64,000 nt of DNA, taken from positions 21,873 to 85,872 of the forward strand of contig JBMNJC010000009.1 in assembly GCA_050951465.1 (NCBI GenBank), read 5' to 3'. The position numbers were made by a program, and so were the translations under genes. Of the stretch, positions 25,483 to 34,262 are shown piece after piece. The stretch's first letter is position 1; each line of letters begins with the position of its first letter. The notes under the pieces are model-generated. The model was given only the letters and a program-made list of their open reading frames with translations. It had not been told where the DNA came from and made no database searches. The stretch is from JAAZHD01 sp012510895. GTDB taxonomy: Bacteria > Bacillota > Clostridia > Caldicoprobacterales > DTU083.

Positions 25483-27263
25483 TGAGGGGTTCTATACTAA
25501 TCATAGTTATCTATATTATGGCAGCTATGTCATTGTTTATGACTATTATACTTTCTATATCAGGTAGTCATTTCATGATTTCTCAAAACGAAAACATATT
25601 TGAAGAAGCATATTACTTGGCAGAAACAGGAATGAATTTCGCTATAGAAGAACTTCGCCATTTGGTATTTTATGCTCAAGAAGAATGTTTGAAAAATTTT
25701 AAATGGGATCCTTTTCAAAGACCTCTGTCAAGCATACAAGAATGTATGCAAGAACATGTGAGCAATGGCTTATGGACACAAATAAGAAATGAATGTATTA
25801 ACAGAGGTTATTATATGAGTTTTCCAAGCCCGGAACTTAAGGTCGCATCACCTGATTCAAGAGTGGATATTCTAGTTAAATATGAAAATGTCAACAAAGA
25901 TTTAATCAGAATAAGAATATCTTCCAGAGGAGAAATAGGTAAAATACGCAGGAGAATCGACAGTGAGATTTCCATAAACAAAGTAAGTGGTTATTACAAT
26001 AGTAAATTATTCGATTATGTTCTTATCACAGATGACGTCATAAAAATTAGGAATGGGGGAAAATTATTTATATATGGCCCACTGTTTTCCCAAGGAGATC
26101 TTTTTGTTAATGATAATAGTCTTATCAATGCATATGCACCGGTTTATGTAAAAAATGATATCAGCGTTAATAACAGTGCAGCATATTTCTTTAGTGATGT
26201 TATTTGTAATGGATTATACATAAGAGGAGAAAATGTAAATACGTTAGCTTCTTTTTCATCTGATTTCTACACATTTGGTGAAGCTGTTGTACACGGTTCA
26301 GGGAATACTTTGCATATTGAGGGGGATTTTTACGGGTGTCCTGAAGACATATCTGATTCCGTCGGAATTGTTGCAGTAGAAGATGGAAAAGCTAGAATAG
26401 ATGGGAATGTTTATATAAATGGTACATTAAATTATAACGCAGAATCAGATTTTTTATTTGGATTAGAGAGCCTGCCTTTAGCGGAAACAGTATTCAAGAG
26501 TTTTGAAAGTGTAGGCGGTTGGAATCACAGTTTTTACTTTCCTAATTCAACACCATCTTATATAAATGAGTTTTTAGCAGAAAATTTTCTAGAATTGGAT
26601 TTTGAAACACAGATAAATTTGATTTATCAATATATAAACACCCCGCCAAAACATGATGATTATATTGATGATTATATATCGCATATTAAATCTATAAATT
26701 GCAGCAACATAGAATTAAATGCTTTAGACGAAGGACATAACTCAGGTTATACAACTGGCATATTGTTTGCTAACAACAAAACTGAAATGCCGATAAGAGG
26801 TATGCAGCCGAAAGAGTTTTTTAGTAATATATTACATGACATGATGTTGCATACGGCTTGGAATTATACCTCTCATATTAATTTTGCTGTTCAGGTTTCA
26901 AACAAAAATGTTTTACCCATTAACGATAGCTTTGAAATTATTGAACCTGAAATGCCAGTGATTTATATTATACCTGAAGAAAAGAATTTAATACTACCTG
27001 CCGGAAAATACGAGGGAATCCTAATAACTAACGGTTCTGTTTTAGTAGAAAAAAATACTGATGTGGAATTTAAAGGCCTTCTTATTGCAGGAAAAGATCT
27101 TATTGTAGAAGGCAATCTGGAATTACGGCAGGATAGGGAATTATTGTATTCCTTACTTTATCAAGAAAGAGATAAACTTACTAGTTTATTTAAAATCAAG
27201 TATGAAGCACCTTTGTTCGAAATTCGTTTTATTAAGGAAGTACCTTATACAACAATATGGTGA
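25482..27263 (+). CDS. large PilX/GspK-like minor pilin with beta-rich C-terminal region
   Basis: Starts MRGSILIIVIYIMAAMSLFM: a pilin-like N-terminal helix without the Glu5 of major pilins, as in GspK/PilX, followed by EEAYYLAETGMNFAIEEL, the PilX-type sequence. The remaining ~500 residues include short beta repeats (FIYGPLFSQGDLFVNDN, IEGDFYG, IDGNVYINGTLNY and, near the end, VEFKGLLIAGKDLIVEGN) reminiscent of bactofilin-like or beta-helical surfaces. At 593 aa it is far larger than other prepilins here and could cap the pilus tip or act as an adhesin (inference). Confidence 0.68.
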   Translation: MRGSILIIVIYIMAAMSLFMTIILSISGSHFMISQNENIFEEAYYLAETGMNFAIEELRHLVFYAQEECLKNFKWDPFQRPLSSIQECMQEHVSNGLWTQIRNECINRGYYMSFPSPELKVASPDSRVDILVKYENVNKDLIRIRISSRGEIGKIRRRIDSEISINKVSGYYNSKLFDYVLITDDVIKIRNGGKLFIYGPLFSQGDLFVNDNSLINAYAPVYVKNDISVNNSAAYFFSDVICNGLYIRGENVNTLASFSSDFYTFGEAVVHGSGNTLHIEGDFYGCPEDISDSVGIVAVEDGKARIDGNVYINGTLNYNAESDFLFGLESLPLAETVFKSFESVGGWNHSFYFPNSTPSYINEFLAENFLELDFETQINLIYQYINTPPKHDDYIDDYISHIKSINCSNIELNALDEGHNSGYTTGILFANNKTEMPIRGMQPKEFFSNILHDMMLHTAWNYTSHINFAVQVSNKNVLPINDSFEIIEPEMPVIYIIPEEKNLILPAGKYEGILITNGSVLVEKNTDVEFKGLLIAGKDLIVEGNLELRQDRELLYSLLYQERDKLTSLFKIKYEAPLFEIRFIKEVPYTTIW

Positions 27264-27272
27264 GGTGATAAT

Positions 27273-28184
27273 ATGGCACTATTTTCTAAACGTTTATTGT
27301 CTATTGATATGGGAAATCATTCAGTAAAAATAATCGAAGCACAAAGAAAGCCGGATTTTCGAATATTAAAATATGGTATTTATCCAGCTGAGTTGTTTAC
27401 TAAAAGCTCAAGAAAATATAGAATTTTAAAAGGACTAGGTTATCGTACACGCGATTCAATTATATCATTTCACCATCATTCATTGTTAATGCGCACTTTA
27501 TCTTTGCCAATATCCAGAGATGTTTCTGCCCATGAATTAATACAAGAAATTATTAGAGAATACGAGATAGATTTTAAAGAAGACTTTGATTTCGGCTATT
27601 CTTTAATATCAACTCATATTGACTTTGGATATATAAGAGCTACAACAGCTGCTTTAGCAAAAAGAATAAACCGGATGTATATCCAAAAAGCTGATGATTT
27701 AGGGCTGCGTTTAAAATCTATAGCTGTACAAGTATGTTCTGTTCAAAAAATTGTAGATAAATACATTAAACCACCTTATATATTGATAGATATCGGACAT
27801 TCTAATACAACCATTGGTGTTATAGGAACTGTTGATATTATGGCCAAAGTTTTAGATAAAGGAGTCATACAAATAAAAAATGATTACAAAGATTCAAAAC
27901 AATTTTCAAAAGAATTAATTACTACTTGTCATAATCTATTAGATGCCTTTTATCATATCTATCCAAATGAAGCAGTAACGCAAGGTATTATATACGGTGG
28001 AGGCAGCTACTTTCTAAATGCTAAAAAATCATTTTGCGAAAATAAGGATGTCTCCATCAATTGGCATGAACCTCAAGAATTTAGACATTTCATTGAAAAT
28101 ATACCAGAAGATATGGATTTAAATTTATTTATTAACTGCCTGGGATCAATCCTTAAAAGTGATGTTCGGGAAGGAGAGATGTGA
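27273..28184 (+). CDS. PilM-like protein, copy 2
   Basis: Actin-like fold: KRLLSIDMGNHSVKIIEAQ at the N-terminus (phosphate-1), YILIDIGHSNTTIGVIG in the middle, QGIIYGGGSYFLNAKK near the C-terminus. 303 aa, about 50 residues shorter than copy 1. It is followed directly by PilN- and PilO-like genes, so this is a second alignment subcomplex rather than a stray paralogue. ATG 27273 after GTGAGGTG. Confidence 0.82.
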   Translation: MALFSKRLLSIDMGNHSVKIIEAQRKPDFRILKYGIYPAELFTKSSRKYRILKGLGYRTRDSIISFHHHSLLMRTLSLPISRDVSAHELIQEIIREYEIDFKEDFDFGYSLISTHIDFGYIRATTAALAKRINRMYIQKADDLGLRLKSIAVQVCSVQKIVDKYIKPPYILIDIGHSNTTIGVIGTVDIMAKVLDKGVIQIKNDYKDSKQFSKELITTCHNLLDAFYHIYPNEAVTQGIIYGGGSYFLNAKKSFCENKDVSINWHEPQEFRHFIENIPEDMDLNLFINCLGSILKSDVREGEM

Positions 28185-28187
28185 ATA

Positions 28188-28742
28188 ATGCATGATATTA
28201 ATTTACTCCCTACAGAATATGGAAGAAAAACCCACACTATAAAATCCATTATACTTCTGCTTTTGGCTATATTTGCTTTCTTACTTTTTGTAATATTTGG
28301 CATTATAAATCCAATTAAGAAAAGAGATGAATATAGACAACAGAAGGAGTTAATACAGCAAAGAGAACACAGCTTATCTGAGTTAGAGGAAAAATACATA
28401 GAAGATCAAAATGTATTAGAAGAATTACATGAAAGACTAGAATCCTTAAGCGATCTGAAAGTAAGTACACCAATTTATTGGTATAAGATACTTAAAACAA
28501 TAAATAGAAGTCTGCCTCAAGGCACCTCGTTGAATCAGTTCACATGTGATAATACTACAATACTTTTATACGGTTCCTGTACCCATGATAAATTATCTGC
28601 AACTTATTTAAGGAATTTGAAAAATAAAACATATTTTTCCGAGGTCCGCATTGAGAAACTAATATACCACCAGAATGATAAAGTTGACTTTATTATAAGA
28701 TGCGTTTTAAATCAAAATACTATGGAGGATGATCACTATTGA
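28188..28742 (+). CDS. PilN-like protein, copy 2 (with INLLP motif)
   Basis: Begins MHDINLLPTEYGRK, the classic PilN N-terminus in which INLLP inserts into the PilM groove. A transmembrane helix (~residues 20-41, SIILLLLAIFAFLLFVIFGI), a coiled coil (~45-90) and a small C-terminal domain (GTSLNQFTCDNTTILLYGS) follow. 184 aa. 3 nt after pilM copy 2; its stop overlaps the next start by 4 nt. Copy 1 at 19539 lacks this motif. Confidence 0.84.
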   Translation: MHDINLLPTEYGRKTHTIKSIILLLLAIFAFLLFVIFGIINPIKKRDEYRQQKELIQQREHSLSELEEKYIEDQNVLEELHERLESLSDLKVSTPIYWYKILKTINRSLPQGTSLNQFTCDNTTILLYGSCTHDKLSATYLRNLKNKTYFSEVRIEKLIYHQNDKVDFIIRCVLNQNTMEDDHY

Positions 28743-29326
28743 AGCTGACAAGGAAAAAACTTTTTATAATAATACCTATTATATTTATATTTCTTTTTAT
28801 GTCTTACTACAAAATATACCTTAGACCCATTTTAAATGAAATTGGATTTAATATGAGAGAATTGTCTCTTTTGCAGGAAACAATAACTGAAATACTTCAC
28901 AAAGAAAAAGAGCTGGAAAGAATTAGGAACAATATAGTGCATACAGAAAAATTATTAAATGATAGGATAGATGAGCTGCCTGACGAGGTGGATGCTTACG
29001 ACCTGATATATCTTTTATCTCAGGCAGAAAAAAATAGTAAACTAATGAGACATAGTCTGATTTTTTTGGAACCTGCATATCATGGTGATTATGAAGAACA
29101 TTCTGTGAGATTTAGTTTTACTTCTGATTATAACGGTTTCTTAGCTTTTTTAGAAACACTTAACAGTTTACCAAACAGGCCTACAATTTCAAATATGCAG
29201 ATTTCTTTTAATAGTGATGAGATTAAAACTAATACATCTGTTGAAGTCCCTGAACAAACAAAACAGGAAAAATATGATTTGAAAGTAGAAACAACATTGA
29301 ACTTCTATGTGAAAGGAAAAAAATAA
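28739..29326 (+). CDS. PilO-like protein, copy 2
   Basis: Transmembrane helix at ~residues 8-24 (LFIIIPIIFIFLFMSYY), coiled coil (~35-75), then a PilO-type domain (DAYDLIYLLSQAEKNSK, FTSDYNGFLAFLETLNSLPN, TISNMQISF). TTG start inside the stop of the preceding gene. 195 aa. Ends the pilus locus; aroK begins 1 nt later, so chorismate-pathway genes may be in the same transcript. Confidence 0.78.
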   Translation: MKLTRKKLFIIIPIIFIFLFMSYYKIYLRPILNEIGFNMRELSLLQETITEILHKEKELERIRNNIVHTEKLLNDRIDELPDEVDAYDLIYLLSQAEKNSKLMRHSLIFLEPAYHGDYEEHSVRFSFTSDYNGFLAFLETLNSLPNRPTISNMQISFNSDEIKTNTSVEVPEQTKQEKYDLKVETTLNFYVKGKK

Positions 29327-29327
29327 G

Positions 29328-29864
29328 ATGACTACTAATAAAAACAGAATCTTTTTAATAGGTTTCATGGGAACGGGAAAAACAACAATAGGGCAGATTT
29401 TAGCTAAAAATATTGGTATGGAATGGTTAGATTTGGATTGCCTGATAGAACAACAGGTAGGAGAAACTATATCTGATATATTTACTTCTAGAGGGGAGAG
29501 GTGGTTTCGAAATAAAGAAACAGAAATTCTAGAAAAAGTCAGCAGAAAGCCTAATATAGTATTGTCTACAGGAGGAGGGGTTGTTTTAAATCCTAATAAT
29601 ATTGAATTAATGAAGAAAAAAGGAATGGTAGTTGCTCTAACAGCAGAAGTAAATACTCTGTGGGAACGTCTTAAAGGTAATTCTAATAGACCTCTCTTGC
29701 AAGGAAAGAACCCAAAAAACGCATTAGTTCAATTATATATAGAAAGGGAAACTTTTTATAATAAAGGACATTTTTCTATACAGGTAGACAATAGGTCTCC
29801 AGAAAATATTGCGGAAGATATCATCGAAAAATTTCATCTGTTCAAATCAACTCATTTATGTTAA
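29328..29864 (+). CDS. aroK: shikimate kinase
   Basis: Phosphorylates shikimate with ATP. Walker A GFMGTGKTTIG (~residues 12-22), shikimate-binding LDLDCLIE, GERWFRNKE and STGGGVVL, and the lid region NRPLLQGKNP. 178 aa, usual length. Starts 1 nt after the pilO-like stop and is followed by aroQ. Confidence 0.95.
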   Translation: MTTNKNRIFLIGFMGTGKTTIGQILAKNIGMEWLDLDCLIEQQVGETISDIFTSRGERWFRNKETEILEKVSRKPNIVLSTGGGVVLNPNNIELMKKKGMVVALTAEVNTLWERLKGNSNRPLLQGKNPKNALVQLYIERETFYNKGHFSIQVDNRSPENIAEDIIEKFHLFKSTHLC

Positions 29865-29896
29865 TATGTTCATGTCAAAGAAAGGTAGGCGCTTAT

Positions 29897-30355
29897 ATGA
29901 GACTTCTTATAATAAATGGTCCCAACATAAATAAACTTGGTTATCGAGAGCCTGATATTTATGGCATCCAAACATATGATACCATGATAGCTAAGTTGAC
30001 CGCTTATGCAAGGAAGCATGGAATACAACTAGATAGCTTTCAGTCTAACCATGAAGGCGAGCTTATAGATTGTATTCATAATGCCATGGGTAAATATGAC
30101 GGAATTATTATAAATCCTGCTGCTTATACCCATTACAGCTACGCTATTAGAGATGCTATACAGGCAATAAATCTACCTATTATAGAAGTACATATTTCAA
30201 ATATATATAGGCGTGAATTATTCCGCCATCAGTCCGTTACCGCACCTGTCTGTACAGGTCAAATAACTGGTCTGGGGATCCAAGGCTATTTTCTTGCAAT
30301 AGACTATTTTTTACATACATTGGCCAACAATAATAAAACGGAGGAATGTTTGTGA
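29897..30355 (+). CDS. aroQ: 3-dehydroquinate dehydratase, type II
   Basis: Dodecameric type II enzyme converting 3-dehydroquinate to 3-dehydroshikimate. Motifs: INGPNINKLGYREPDIYG (~residues 6-23, with the catalytic Arg and Tyr), FQSNHEGELIDCIH, IINPAAYTHYSYAIRDA, EVHISNIYRRELFRH. ATG at 29897 chosen because residues upstream of it are not part of the family and it gives the standard 152 aa. Overlaps the next gene by 4 nt. Confidence 0.95.
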   Translation: MRLLIINGPNINKLGYREPDIYGIQTYDTMIAKLTAYARKHGIQLDSFQSNHEGELIDCIHNAMGKYDGIIINPAAYTHYSYAIRDAIQAINLPIIEVHISNIYRRELFRHQSVTAPVCTGQITGLGIQGYFLAIDYFLHTLANNNKTEECL

Positions 30356-31422
30356 ATCCAGCTATTGATAAATTGACGAAATTAATGAAAGAATATGAGA
30401 TAGACGCAGCTATAGTAACACAAAAGCAAAATATTCGGTATTTTTCAGGTTTTACTTCAGAAGATGCTACATTACTTCTTCATCCTGATGAATGTTATTT
30501 AATTACTGATTTTCGTTATATAGAACAAGCAAATTTACAATGTCCCACTTTTAAGGTAATTGATGCACCTGGTACAAAAATTGCTCATTTTTTGAAAGAA
30601 ACGCTTAAAAAACTTGATGCATCAAGAATCTGGTTTGAAGACAATAATCTAAGCTACAGGACATATACAGCATTAAGTGAAGAACTACAAAATCATGAAT
30701 TAATTCCGGACAATGATATTCTATCTAGTTTGAGAATTCGAAAAACTTCAGAAGAGATTTGTAGTATACGAAAGGCTGCCAGTTTATCAGATAAGGGATT
30801 TGAATATATACTAAATCGTATACGTCCAAGTGTTACTGAACGTGAAATCGCTATAGAGTTGGAGTTTTTTTTAAGAAAAAATGGAAGTGAGGAACTGGCT
30901 TTTTCAATAATAGCAGCCTCAGGCAAAAATGGCTCATTACCTCATGCAGAGCCATCTGATAAAAAACTATGTATTGGTGAATTTCTTACCTTGGATTTTG
31001 GATGTGTAGTGAATGGATATTGTTCAGATATGACAAGAACAGTTGCATTAGGAAACATAGACAGCAAATTGAAGGAAATCTATGAGATCACCTTACAGGC
31101 TCAAAAAATGTCTCTTGATTATATAGGGCCAGGCAAAAAAGGAATTGAAGTAGATAAGGTAGCACGAGACTACATTAGTTCTTATGGGTATGGAGATTAT
31201 TTTGGTCATGGTTTAGGACATGGTGTCGGATTAAATGTACACGAAGCTCCTACTCTTTCAACTAAAGGTGAGATGCTATTAGAACCAGGCATGGTTGTAT
31301 CTGTAGAACCGGGCATCTATTTGCCGTCAAAAGGCGGTGTTAGAATAGAAGATTTAGTTGTAATAACTGAAACTGGTTATGAGAATTTAGTCTCATCACC
31401 AAAGCATTTAATACAGTTATAA
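30352..31422 (+). CDS. pepP: M24-family aminopeptidase (Xaa-Pro peptidase type)
   Basis: Creatinase-like N-terminal domain (residues ~1-130, ending SSLRIRKTSEEI) and a pita-bread metallopeptidase domain. Metal ligands are visible in LDFGCVVNGYCSDMTRT (two Asp), GHGLGHGVGLNVHE (His), SVEPGIYLP and GGVRIEDLV (Glu). GTG at 30352 is preferred because GGAGG lies 7 nt upstream; the ATG at 30346 abuts that RBS. Upstream neighbour of efp, a very common Firmicute pair. Confidence 0.92.
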   Translation: MNPAIDKLTKLMKEYEIDAAIVTQKQNIRYFSGFTSEDATLLLHPDECYLITDFRYIEQANLQCPTFKVIDAPGTKIAHFLKETLKKLDASRIWFEDNNLSYRTYTALSEELQNHELIPDNDILSSLRIRKTSEEICSIRKAASLSDKGFEYILNRIRPSVTEREIAIELEFFLRKNGSEELAFSIIAASGKNGSLPHAEPSDKKLCIGEFLTLDFGCVVNGYCSDMTRTVALGNIDSKLKEIYEITLQAQKMSLDYIGPGKKGIEVDKVARDYISSYGYGDYFGHGLGHGVGLNVHEAPTLSTKGEMLLEPGMVVSVEPGIYLPSKGGVRIEDLVVITETGYENLVSSPKHLIQL

Positions 31423-31488
31423 AAGTTTAAAGTTGGTCAAAATACTTAAATTATGAACTACACGTAATAGAAGGAAGGGAATAATCAG

Positions 31489-32046
31489 ATGATTTCAGCA
31501 GGTGATTTTAAAAAGGGAATGACAATCGAAATTGATAATACTGTATGCGTTATAGTGGATTTTCAACATGTAAAACCTGGTAAAGGTGCCGCTTTTGTTA
31601 GGACAAAACTAAAAAATATAATGACTGGGGGAGTGCTGGAAAAAACCTTCAGCCCTACCGATAGGTTACCCAGAGCGCATGTAGAAACCAAAGAAATGCA
31701 GTATCTATATAATGATGGGGAATTGTACTATTTTATGGATATGGAAACGTATGAACAAATTCCTTTAGAACACTCTTTTGTGGAAGACGCAATGTTATAT
31801 GTAAAAGAAAACTCTAATGTTACTATAAAATTTTTTAAGGGAAAAGCTTTCTCAGTAGAACCACCAAATTTTGTGGAATTGGAAGTTACACAAACAGAAC
31901 CTGGTTTCAAAGGCGATACTGCTACTGGCGGGAGCAAGCCCGCTACACTAGAAACAGGTGCGGTTGTTCAGGTGCCATTATTTATTAATATAGGTGATAT
32001 TATTCGTGTTGATACTCGTACAGGAGACTATATGGAACGAATATAA
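31489..32046 (+). CDS. efp: translation elongation factor P
   Basis: Relieves ribosome stalling at polyproline. N-terminal KOW-like domain with VKPGKGAAFVRTKLKN, whose Lys at ~32 is the modified or tip residue; two OB domains follow, with the C-terminal signature QVPLFINIGDIIRVDTRTGDY. 185 aa. RBS GGAAGGG. An IS110-family element begins within ~190 nt downstream and separates efp from the CD1247-like gene that normally follows. Confidence 0.96.
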   Translation: MISAGDFKKGMTIEIDNTVCVIVDFQHVKPGKGAAFVRTKLKNIMTGGVLEKTFSPTDRLPRAHVETKEMQYLYNDGELYYFMDMETYEQIPLEHSFVEDAMLYVKENSNVTIKFFKGKAFSVEPPNFVELEVTQTEPGFKGDTATGGSKPATLETGAVVQVPLFINIGDIIRVDTRTGDYMERI

Positions 32047-32232
32047 TTATTAACATAAACGAAAATTGAATAAAATGACCTTTAAATGATAATACTAAAA
32101 TAGGGAAAGGAGCATTCCTGTAATGATCTTTGTTGAACTTTGAAAAAAGAAGACCGTTCCTGTAGAATAAAATTGTGGTGGTCAACTGACAAGTAAAACT
32201 TCCACAATAAATAATACAGGGGGGCCTTCAAT
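32047..32232 (+). other. left non-coding part of the IS110-family element plus efp 3' flank
   Basis: No gene. A segment near 32143 (TTTGAAAAAAGA) resembles CTTGAAAAAAGAGA in the right tail (near 33908), so both may be subterminal sequences of the element. IS110-family elements lack ordinary terminal inverted repeats, and the left boundary cannot be fixed. Confidence 0.35.
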
Positions 32233-33516
32233 ATGAAGTATAACCAAAATTTAAAAATCATGCAAGTTACAGATAGTACCTTGGTAATTGGGGTAGACAT
32301 TGCCAAGAAAAAGCACTACGCACGAGCGTTTGACTGGCGCGGCATAGAACTTGATAAGACAATTAGCTTCAAGTCGACCTACCAGGGTTTCAAGAGTTTT
32401 GAAGAGTGGGCAAATGAGGTTGCTGCCAAGTACTGCAAGGACAAAGTCATAGTTGGGTTGGAACCAACAGGTCATTACTGGTACACATTTGCTCAGGAAA
32501 TTCTGACGCAAGGGTATATGGTGGTACAGGAGAATCCATACCACGTAAAGAAAGCGAAAGAATTAGATGACAATTCGCCAAGCAAAAGCGATCGTAAAGA
32601 TCCCAAGACCATCGCTATGCTTGTGAAGGACGGCAGATACCAGATACCATACATGCCACAAGGTCTCTTCGCAGAGCTTAGGAAAGCCAACAATCTGCGG
32701 GAGGAATGGCTGGTGAAATCATGGACTGTTAAGAATAAAGTTCAGAGATGGATAGACACATACAATCCAGAGTTTACAGACGTATTTAAAAGCTGGGAAG
32801 GAAAAGCCGCTCTACTGACATTAAGAGAGATGCCGCTTCCCGGCATGATTACAAAACTGCCGGCAGAGGATATTGTAAGCATCTGGAGAACAGAGGTAAA
32901 GCGGGCTGTAGGGCTGAAGCGGGCTCAGGAGCTGAAGGAAGCAACCATGTATAGCGTTGGAGTCAAAGAGGGCACGGAAATGGCACTCTACGAGATTCGT
33001 CTGCTGATGAAGGAGTACCATGAGGTCCAAAACATCCTTGAGGGTATTGAGGCTCGGTTGGAAGAGTTGGTCTTAACTATTCCAGGTGCGGCAAGGCTGC
33101 TGGAGATCAAGGGTATTGGGATAAAGACGGCAGCAGGTTTCCTGGCAGAGATCGGTGATATAAATCGGTTTAGTCATCCAAAACAGATTATCAAACTAGC
33201 CGGATTGAATCTCCGCGAGAATAGCTCGGGAACGCATAAGGGGCTGACGACCATTACCAAAAGGGGACGCAGCAGGTTACGGGCCATACTGTTCAGGGCG
33301 ATGCTTCCGCTTGTAGCCAAGAACGCTGAATTCAATGCCCTGCATAAGCATTACACAACCAGGAAAGAAAATCCGATAAAGAAGAAGCAATCTTTAATAG
33401 CGCTATGCAGTCGATTCATTAGAATTGCCTATACGCTTATCACTAGGAATGTAGAATACAACCCGGTAAAAGCGCTAGGGGGCATTGTCCTTGCTGATAC
33501 CCCCTTGGCAGCATAG
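32233..33516 (+). CDS. IS110-family DEDD transposase (bridge-RNA-type recombinase)
   Basis: N-terminal RuvC-like DEDD domain: VIGVDIAKKKHYAR (first Asp), VIVGLEPTGHYWYT (Glu), SKSDRKDPKTIAML (Asp pair). C-terminal transposase-20 domain: LLEIKGIGIKTAAGFLAEIG and a catalytic-Ser-like ENSSGTHKGL, then KRGRSRLRAILFRAML. 427 aa. Related recombinases (IS621) are guided by a bridge RNA from the element's non-coding end. GC content is higher than neighbouring genes. RBS AGGGGGG. Confidence 0.92.
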   Translation: MKYNQNLKIMQVTDSTLVIGVDIAKKKHYARAFDWRGIELDKTISFKSTYQGFKSFEEWANEVAAKYCKDKVIVGLEPTGHYWYTFAQEILTQGYMVVQENPYHVKKAKELDDNSPSKSDRKDPKTIAMLVKDGRYQIPYMPQGLFAELRKANNLREEWLVKSWTVKNKVQRWIDTYNPEFTDVFKSWEGKAALLTLREMPLPGMITKLPAEDIVSIWRTEVKRAVGLKRAQELKEATMYSVGVKEGTEMALYEIRLLMKEYHEVQNILEGIEARLEELVLTIPGAARLLEIKGIGIKTAAGFLAEIGDINRFSHPKQIIKLAGLNLRENSSGTHKGLTTITKRGRSRLRAILFRAMLPLVAKNAEFNALHKHYTTRKENPIKKKQSLIALCSRFIRIAYTLITRNVEYNPVKALGGIVLADTPLAA

Positions 33517-33720
33517 AATAGCTTTGCATATGGGTCACGGCCTGTCAGGAAGTCATTCCTGTGGGGTCGTCCCGCTGACAGGCCTACAGCGTGTGATAGC
33601 TCTGGTTGAGCGATGGGCATGGAGGCGGGGATGTGTACAGTGCATTGCTCATCGCCAGGTAATTCGATTGTATCACACGCTTTGCTCTTGGGTCATGCCC
33701 TTGGGTGGATCCTTGGGCCT
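33517..33720 (+). ncRNA. two-hairpin, pseudoknot-capable structure after the IS110 transposase
   Basis: Directly seen: GGCCTGTCAG (33539-33548) pairs with CTGACAGGCC (33575-33584); AGCGTGTGATA (33588-33598) pairs with TATCACACGCT (33671-33681). Inside the second hairpin, GCGATGGGCA (33610-33619) pairs with TGCTCATCGC (33646-33655) with one G-U. Loop GGGCATG (33615-33621) can instead pair with CATGCCC (33694-33700) downstream, giving a pseudoknot. Whether it is transcribed is not known. Confidence 0.5.
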
Positions 33721-34100
33721 TGAGCACAGGGACAGGAACGAAGAAGTATACAGGGATGTAATAAGTAAAAATTCGTTCTTTAACATCCGCAGATTTGCTC
33801 TGCGATAGAGGCAGGAATGCGTTTCACACACCTTGTGAACCTCTTGAGAACGGCCAATCAGGCGGATGATGAAGATAAGTATTCTTTAACAATTTCACGA
33901 TAGCACCTTGAAAAAAGAGAGCTGATAGTCGGCAGGAATTTATTCCATGAGGGCGCATAAGACGACCCAGTAAAGGAGCATGGCCGACATCCACCTCACG
34001 GATAGGCAGAACGAAGGAATTTAGGCCACGAGCCAGCGAGACATGGGAGGGTATGCCACCTGAGTTTATGTGGAGTAATCAGGGCCAAAAATAAATGTAA
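33721..34100 (+). ncRNA. candidate bridge-RNA region at the right end of the IS110 element
   Basis: About 380 nt of non-coding, GC-richer sequence with nested stems, e.g. GTCGGC (33928-33933) with GCCGAC (33983-33988) enclosing GGAAT/ATTCC (33935-33946), and further short stems to 34080. A long structured 3' end fits the subgroup of IS110-family elements that encode the guide RNA downstream of the recombinase. Boundaries, target loop and donor loop are not assigned. The element probably ends near 34090; native AT-rich sequence follows. Confidence 0.45.
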
Positions 34101-34262
34101 TAAGTACGCAGTTTATTTAAGGCACCTATTTTCCCATATTTCAGGCAACAAAGCATTGAAATGCGTTATATCCGTGAGTGGTTCTCTTAACAACAAAGTG
34201 AAATCCTAAGATTGAGAGAGAATACGAGAGAAAATGAAAGATAATAGAGGGAGGAATGATAA

